DNA of 17,568 nucleotides from RGIG2161 sp964525525 (GTDB lineage: Bacteria > Bacillota > Clostridia > Oscillospirales > CAG-272). How positions within the stretch are numbered: the first letter of the stretch is position 1; each line of letters opens with the position of its first letter. A program made the position numbers and the translations under genes. This document shows positions 13,521-17,568 of the stretch, in pieces. The notes below the pieces were generated by a model that saw only the letters and a program-made list of their open reading frames with translations, was not told the origin of the DNA and made no database searches. The stretch lies in assembly GCA_964525525.1 (NCBI GenBank), contig CAZGHD010000036.1:1-17568 (forward strand). Reading direction: 5' to 3'.

Positions 13521-13555
13521 CGTCTCTCTACGTATATCCTGTGTTTTTTTATTAC

Positions 13556-13583
13556 TTGACAAATATAAAAAAATTAGTATAAT
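13556..13583 (+). promoter_or_regulatory. Promoter of solute-binding protein gene 3
   Basis: A consensus TTGACA (13556-13561) and TATAAT (13578-13583) with a 16-bp spacer, matching the promoter of paralog 2 in hexamers and spacing while the spacer sequence has diverged. Confidence 0.9.
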
Positions 13584-13624
13584 AGTTATATCAACATTAA
13601 TGTCATCGAAACGGAGAGAACATT

Positions 13625-15166
13625 ATGAAAAAAATAATCAGTATCCTTTTACTTTGCGCTATGCTTCTGCCGTCTATCGCTTGCTCGTCCGACACAGACA
13701 AAAAGCCGGTGGACACTACCGTGGCAGATACTACCGCCGCAAAGACCGACGTTATCACAAACGCAGTTGAGCCGATTGATGAAGAACTTGAAGCGCTTGA
13801 CTACGGCGGGGAAAAAATAGTTATTCTTCAAAGAACTCCTTCCCAAAATTCTACTACCACAGGAGCTAACTATCAGTTTACTGACGAACTGTTTGCAGAA
13901 GAACTTACAAGCGATCCGATAAACGACGCTATTTATAACAGAAATCTTGCGGTTTCCGATCTTCTTGGCGTTGAGTTTGTTCAGGAAACTGCACACGGTT
14001 ATACCGACCTCCAGCAAAAGGTAACGGTTATGGTTAACGCCGGAGATACTACCTACGATATAGTTGCCGGAAGTGCTGCGTGGGCAACCCCTCTGATACT
14101 TCAAGGTGCCGCTTATAACCTTTACGATAACGGAATTGATACCTATCTTGATACTACCAAGCCTTGGTGGCCGCAGTACTGGATAGAAGAGGCAGAAATA
14201 GACGAAAAGTTGTACTGCCTTACCGGCGGTCCTGCTTTGTCCCTGTCCCGTCTTATGGTTGTGTGGTTCTACAATAAGACCATGGGTGAAGCACACGGAA
14301 TTGAAGACCTGTACGAAGTTGTAAACGACGGCAGATGGACTATCGACTACGTTTCAAATCTTGTCTCTTCTATCTACCGTGATCTTAACGGTAACGACCT
14401 GCGTGACCCCGAGGATGAATACGGTATTTCTATCGACCACTACGACAATGCCGACATCTTCTGGAGCGGATTCGATATGAAATATATCACCAAGGATTCC
14501 GACGGTATAATAGAGTTTAATTCTTCTTCAAAAGAGAAGATAATTACTGCATTTGAAAAGGTATACCAGCTGGTATTTGATAACAAGGGCTCGCTGTATT
14601 ACCGCACGGAGGAGTTTGACGACGGACTTAGCAACTATACGAGAAGTGCTGCTATGTTTACGAGCGGAACCACTTTGCTTGCTCCTTTGCACCTTCAGTA
14701 CGTAGAGACTGCTGATTTTAGAAATATGCAGGATACCTATGGAATTCTTCCTACTCCCAAATACGACGAAGCACAGAAGAATTATTATTCCTACGTTCAC
14801 GACCAGTATTCAATATTTATGATTCCCAATACCGTAAGAGACCCGGAAATGAGCGGAGCAGTTCTTGAGGCTATGGCATACGAGTCTTACAAGTCGCTTA
14901 TTCCCGCGTATTTTGAAGTAGCTTTAAAGGGCAGATATGCAAACGACCCCGAGACAAGAAATATGATAGATATGGTGTCTAACAACGTTATGATGGATAC
15001 CGCTATCATTTACGGCGGATTCTTTAATTATCCCTGCGCCGAAATACTTAGAGGTAATATGGAGTACGGTAACACTTCGTGTATAGCTGATTATGAAGCA
15101 AATGCAAGAATTATTCCTAAGGTAATCAAAGCAGTAAGAGCAGAACTTGGCAGCCTTGATTATTGA
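13625..15166 (+). CDS. Lipoprotein extracellular solute-binding protein, paralog 3
   Basis: The third tandem copy, 513 residues. The signal peptide ends SIAC (Cys20) and a Thr/Ala/Asp linker runs to about residue 43. The body follows paralog 2 closely: GDTTYDIVAGSAAWATP, KPWWPQYWIEEA, LYCLTGGPALSLSRLMVV, the EF-hand-like DLNGNDLRDPED loop (253-264), and a C-terminal GGFFNYPCAEILRGN with a second cysteine in NTSC. The main differences from paralog 2 fall in the segments near residues 68-84 (RTPSQNSTTTGANYQFT) and 310-335, where ligand or partner specificity might differ. CGGAGAG precedes the ATG. The gene ends just before a strong shared terminator facing comM. No transporter genes follow, so the array must work with a permease encoded elsewhere or act as a surface capture or sensing set. 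The substrate cannot be assigned. Confidence 0.9.
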   Translation: MKKIISILLLCAMLLPSIACSSDTDKKPVDTTVADTTAAKTDVITNAVEPIDEELEALDYGGEKIVILQRTPSQNSTTTGANYQFTDELFAEELTSDPINDAIYNRNLAVSDLLGVEFVQETAHGYTDLQQKVTVMVNAGDTTYDIVAGSAAWATPLILQGAAYNLYDNGIDTYLDTTKPWWPQYWIEEAEIDEKLYCLTGGPALSLSRLMVVWFYNKTMGEAHGIEDLYEVVNDGRWTIDYVSNLVSSIYRDLNGNDLRDPEDEYGISIDHYDNADIFWSGFDMKYITKDSDGIIEFNSSSKEKIITAFEKVYQLVFDNKGSLYYRTEEFDDGLSNYTRSAAMFTSGTTLLAPLHLQYVETADFRNMQDTYGILPTPKYDEAQKNYYSYVHDQYSIFMIPNTVRDPEMSGAVLEAMAYESYKSLIPAYFEVALKGRYANDPETRNMIDMVSNNVMMDTAIIYGGFFNYPCAEILRGNMEYGNTSCIADYEANARIIPKVIKAVRAELGSLDY

Positions 15167-15174
15167 TATAATAA

Positions 15175-15214
15175 ACGTAACAAAAACCCGTCGCAAGACG
15201 GGTTTTTGTTACGT
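15175..15214. terminator. Bidirectional terminator between converging genes
   Basis: A perfect 18-bp stem (15175-15192 against 15197-15214) closes a GCAA tetraloop. The arms contain A5 and T5 tracts next to the GC-rich core, so it can terminate transcripts from both directions. Its last base is also the last base of the comM stop codon read on the minus strand. Confidence 0.92.
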
Positions 15215-16758
15215 TACCAATATTTTCTGTCAAGAGAGCGTAGCTGAATTGCTTCGGCTAAATGCTCTGCCTTTATGACTTCGCTTTTTGCGAGGTCAGC
15301 AATAGTGCGTGCTACTCGCAGGATACGGTCGTATCCGCGAGCGGACAGTCCCATCGCGTCAAACGATTTTTTCATAAGAGCTTCTGCTCGCTCGTCAAGA
15401 GGGCAGAATTTGCGGATCTGTCTTGACGTCATTGTGGCGTTGTTTTTTGGCGGATTTTTCTCCTCTGTGGATATGAATCTGTTTCTCGCGTATTCACGCG
15501 CCTCACTCACTCTTTTACGTATCTCGGCGGAGGTCTCGGACGGGGCTTTGGTGCTGATCTCGCTGTAAGACACCGGCGGGACTTCTATCTGTATGTCGAT
15601 ACGGTCAAGCAGGGGACCGCTGATCTTTGAAAGATAGCTCTTTATGTCCTTTGGCTTGCAGGTACATTCGCGTGTGGGGTGGCCGAAATATCCGCATCGG
15701 CATGGATTCATCGCGCAGACGAGGGTGAAGGTACAGGGGTAGGTTATTCGTCCCGCGGTACGGGTTATTGTCACTGCGCCGTCCTCAAGCGGCTGGCGGA
15801 GAGATTCGGTTACAAGCTTGTTGAACTCAGGCAGTTCGTCAAGGAAAAGCACTCCGTTGTGGGCGAGAGAAATTTCGCCGGGAGCGGGAATAGTGCCGCC
15901 GCCGACAAGGCTCGGTGCGGACATGGTGTGGTGAGGAGAACGGAAAGGTCTCTCGGTGACGAGCGATACTCCGGACGGTAAAATTCCGGAGATCGAATGG
16001 ATCTTGGTAGTTTCGATCGCTTCGTCAAAGGTCAGCTCGGGGAGGATAGTCGGGATTCTTTTTGCAAGCATTGATTTTCCTGTGCCGGGAGGGCCTATGA
16101 GCAGGACGTTGTGACCTCCTGCGGCGGCGATCTCAAGCGCGCGTTTTGCGCGTTCCTGACCTTTTACGTCTGAAAAATCTACGTCAAAAGATGAAACTGC
16201 GGAGGTGAATATCTCGCGCTCAAATCTGAACGGCTCAAGCGGAATGTCTCCGCGCAAATGGAGCATCAGCTCGCGTACGTCGTGTACTCCGTAAACGTCG
16301 ATGCCTTCGACTACCGACGCCTCTGCGGCGTTTGCGGCGGGGACGTATACTTCGGTCTGACCTGCGGCTCTTGCCGCAAGGCAAAGGCATAGTGCTCCGC
16401 TGACAGGGCGGATGCTTCCCGAGAGGGAAAGCTCGCCGATAAAGCACTTGTCAGACAGTGAAACGGTGGGTGGGAGCGCGCCCGCGCATTTGAGAATACT
16501 TATAAGTATAGCAAGGTCGTAAGCGCTTCCTTCTTTCTTTTTGTCTGCGGGAGCCAAATTGACGGTGAGCTTGAGGGCGGGGAAGCGGAAACCGCTGTTT
16601 TCTGCCGCCGCCTGAACTCTTTCTTTAGCCTCTTTTACCGCTGCGTCCGGAAGTCCGACCAAATCAAACTGAGGTATCTTGTTCTCGCCATTACACTCTA
16701 TCGTGACGGAAAAACCGTCTATTCCCCAGAGCCCGGCGCTGTGTACTGTAGATAACAT
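15214..16758 (-). CDS. comM: YifB/ComM-family Mg-chelatase-like AAA+ ATPase
   Basis: A 514-residue cytoplasmic ATPase, the standard length for the family. ComM in Gram-negative transformers is a hexameric helicase that promotes branch migration during natural transformation; YifB-type homologues are widespread and less studied in Bacillota. An N-terminal Lon-like (S16) domain spans about 1-165 (FDLVGLPDAAVKEAKERV, KLTVNLAPAD, GELSLSGSIRPV). The Walker A GPPGTGKS is at 222-229, Walker B LFLDELPEF at 304-312, and the family signature CAMNPCRCGYFGHP at 348-361 is followed by more cysteines (TRECTC). A C-terminal Mg-chelatase domain spans about 415-514 and includes LSARGYDRILRVARTIADL. The ATG at 16758 is preceded on its strand by GAGAGG. 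It is transcribed convergently to the solute-binding genes and divergently from nifJ. Confidence 0.96.
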   Translation of the reverse strand: MLSTVHSAGLWGIDGFSVTIECNGENKIPQFDLVGLPDAAVKEAKERVQAAAENSGFRFPALKLTVNLAPADKKKEGSAYDLAILISILKCAGALPPTVSLSDKCFIGELSLSGSIRPVSGALCLCLAARAAGQTEVYVPAANAAEASVVEGIDVYGVHDVRELMLHLRGDIPLEPFRFEREIFTSAVSSFDVDFSDVKGQERAKRALEIAAAGGHNVLLIGPPGTGKSMLAKRIPTILPELTFDEAIETTKIHSISGILPSGVSLVTERPFRSPHHTMSAPSLVGGGTIPAPGEISLAHNGVLFLDELPEFNKLVTESLRQPLEDGAVTITRTAGRITYPCTFTLVCAMNPCRCGYFGHPTRECTCKPKDIKSYLSKISGPLLDRIDIQIEVPPVSYSEISTKAPSETSAEIRKRVSEAREYARNRFISTEEKNPPKNNATMTSRQIRKFCPLDERAEALMKKSFDAMGLSARGYDRILRVARTIADLAKSEVIKAEHLAEAIQLRSLDRKYW

Positions 16759-16836
16759 AACAGCCTCTCAATGATAGATTTATTCTGCAAAAAACTTAAA
16801 ATAAAACTTGACAATCTTCGCGTAAGTCTTTTGATA

Positions 16837-16865
16837 ATTATACCACATCCCGCAAATAATTACAA
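16837..16865 (-). promoter_or_regulatory. Promoter of comM
   Basis: On the minus strand TTGTAA (16865-16860) and TATAAT (16842-16837) are separated by 17 bp. The leader to the ATG at 16758 would be about 70 bases. On the plus strand a TTGACA (16808-16813) is present, but it has no well-spaced -10. Confidence 0.7.
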
Positions 16866-16934
16866 TAATATTAAAAAATCACACTTGTTACAAAATAATT
16901 TTCATTAAATAACATCTTATTTACAATTTTGATA

Positions 16935-16963
16935 TTTACATTTTACCAAAAAAGTGGTACAAT
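16935..16963 (+). promoter_or_regulatory. Promoter of the pyruvate:ferredoxin oxidoreductase gene
   Basis: TTTACA (16935-16940) and TACAAT (16958-16963) are separated by 17 bp. A short inverted repeat TACCA-N6-TGGTA (16944-16959) lies in the spacer and touches the -10; it could be an operator, but 5-bp arms are weak evidence. The surrounding intergenic DNA (16759-17019) is very AT-rich and has no other gene. Confidence 0.75.
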
Positions 16964-17019
16964 ACTATATTGAGTTAGTATGTTAAAAATTTACTCATAT
17001 AAATACAGGAGGCTAAACT

Positions 17020-17568
17020 ATGGCACGCAAAAAAATATCCATGGATGGTAACACTGCCGCCGCGCACGTAAGTTACGCATTCACGGAAGTCGCAAGCATC
17101 TATCCGATCACTCCGTCCAGTGTTATGGCAGAGCTGACCGACGCATGGAGCGCGACCGGACTCAAAAACATTTTCGGCGAAAAAGTAAACGTAATGGAGA
17201 TGCAGTCTGAGGCAGGCGCAGCAGGTACCGTTCACGGTTCTCTTGCAGCGGGTGCTCTTACTACCACCTTCACCGCTTCTCAGGGTCTTCTTCTGATGAT
17301 CCCCAATATGTACAAGATCGCAGGTGAGCTTCTCCCCTGTGTTATCCACGTTTCCGCACGTTGCGTAGCTTCTCACGCACTCAACATCTTCGGTGACCAC
17401 TCCGACGTATACGCTTGCCGTCAGACAGGCTTCGCTATGACGGCATGCTCCAACCCTCAGGAGGTTATGGACATCGGTGCGGTTGCACACCTCGCTACCA
17501 TCAAGGGTCGTGTGCCCGTACTTAACTTCTTCGACGGCTTCCGTACATCCCACGAGATTCAGAAGATC
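17020..17568 (+). CDS. nifJ: Pyruvate:ferredoxin (flavodoxin) oxidoreductase, 5' part
   Basis: The first 183 codons of a gene that runs off the window edge; the family is normally near 1,170-1,200 residues. The enzyme oxidises pyruvate to acetyl-CoA and CO2 and reduces ferredoxin, using TPP and Fe-S clusters, and is central to anaerobic energy metabolism. The N-terminus MARKKISMDGNTAAAHVSYA leads into EVASIYPITPSSVMAE (residues about 24-39), MEMQSEAGAAGTVHG (61-75), TFTASQGLLLMIPNMYKIAGE (88-108), HVSAR (114-118), IFGDHSDV (126-133) and LNFFDGFRTSHE near 168-179, all typical of domain I of homodimeric PFOR. AGGAGG (17007-17012) is 7 bases before the ATG. The frame is open to the last base. 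The downstream domains are not visible, so an intact gene is assumed. Confidence 0.95.
   Translation, partial: MARKKISMDGNTAAAHVSYAFTEVASIYPITPSSVMAELTDAWSATGLKNIFGEKVNVMEMQSEAGAAGTVHGSLAAGALTTTFTASQGLLLMIPNMYKIAGELLPCVIHVSARCVASHALNIFGDHSDVYACRQTGFAMTACSNPQEVMDIGAVAHLATIKGRVPVLNFFDGFRTSHEIQKI

Noticed and set aside
13477..13770. Open frame of 97 codons spanning the region between paralogs 2 and 3
   Set aside because: It crosses a hairpin, the promoter and the start of paralog 3 in a different frame, with no ribosome binding site of its own.
16885..16915. TGTTA...TAACA pattern upstream of nifJ resembling a Rex redox-regulator site
   Set aside because: The half-sites are too far apart and incomplete compared with the TTGTTAA-N4-TTAACAA type consensus.
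16975..17553. Open frame of 192 codons on the minus strand
   Set aside because: It is the shadow of the nifJ/PFOR 5' part, which is open to the window edge on the plus strand and has clear family motifs and an AGGAGG site.
1..17568. CRISPR array, tRNA, rRNA, transposase or phage genes
   Set aside because: No regularly spaced direct repeats, no cloverleaf-like segment and no recognisable transposase, integrase or phage protein was found on either strand.

Overview
The window looks like a piece of a draft or metagenome-assembled genome of an anaerobic, low-to-medium GC Bacillota (Clostridia, probably an Oscillospirales-type gut lineage). The evidence is a SAM-I (S-box) riboswitch with an intrinsic terminator in front of metK, sigma-A type promoters (TTGACA/TATAAT), strong AGGAGG-type ribosome binding sites, a pyruvate:ferredoxin oxidoreductase (anaerobic pyruvate metabolism), a large orphan lipoprotein substrate-binding protein family, and a structured palindromic repeat of a type common in these genomes. 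The species cannot be fixed from sequence alone.

Layout. 1-972: 3' part of tuf (EF-Tu), cut by the window edge and interrupted by a run of 10 N that stands for about 27 missing bases. It ends in a 17-bp-stem terminator. 1220-2418: a small accessory-looking stretch with a short XRE-family regulator, a structured palindromic repeat (1597-1780), a terminator, and a stand-alone SLOG/DUF1273-type Rossmann protein. 2629-3170: a promoter and a small multidrug-export-family membrane protein. 3193-4564: promoter, SAM riboswitch and metK. 4591-7934: a probable operon of an unrecognised 101-aa membrane-anchored protein, recD2 helicase and a ComF-type phosphoribosyltransferase. A long inverted repeat covers the ribosome binding site and start codon of the first gene. 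7956-9120: an orphan mreB-family gene with its own promoter and terminator. 9167-10144: a short mannitol-1-phosphate dehydrogenase-like protein. 10154-15166: three tandem lipoprotein solute-binding paralogs, each with its own promoter and a hairpin behind it. 15175-15214: an 18-bp perfect stem between convergent genes. 15214-16758 (minus): comM/yifB AAA ATPase. 16759-17019: divergent promoters. 17020-17568: 5' end of nifJ/PFOR.

How the parts work together. Most genes are independent housekeeping units (translation, SAM supply, DNA repair and uptake, cell shape, pyruvate oxidation), each bounded by its own promoter and hairpin terminator. The accessory interest lies in four places: (a) the orphan solute-binding array with a conserved EF-hand-like DxNxN loop and no permease in view; (b) the XRE/repeat/SLOG stretch; (c) the inverted repeat over the start of the 101-aa gene; (d) an operator-like inverted repeat overlapping the mreB -35 box. 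I found no CRISPR array, tRNA, rRNA, transposase or phage gene, and I cannot show an entirely new system here.
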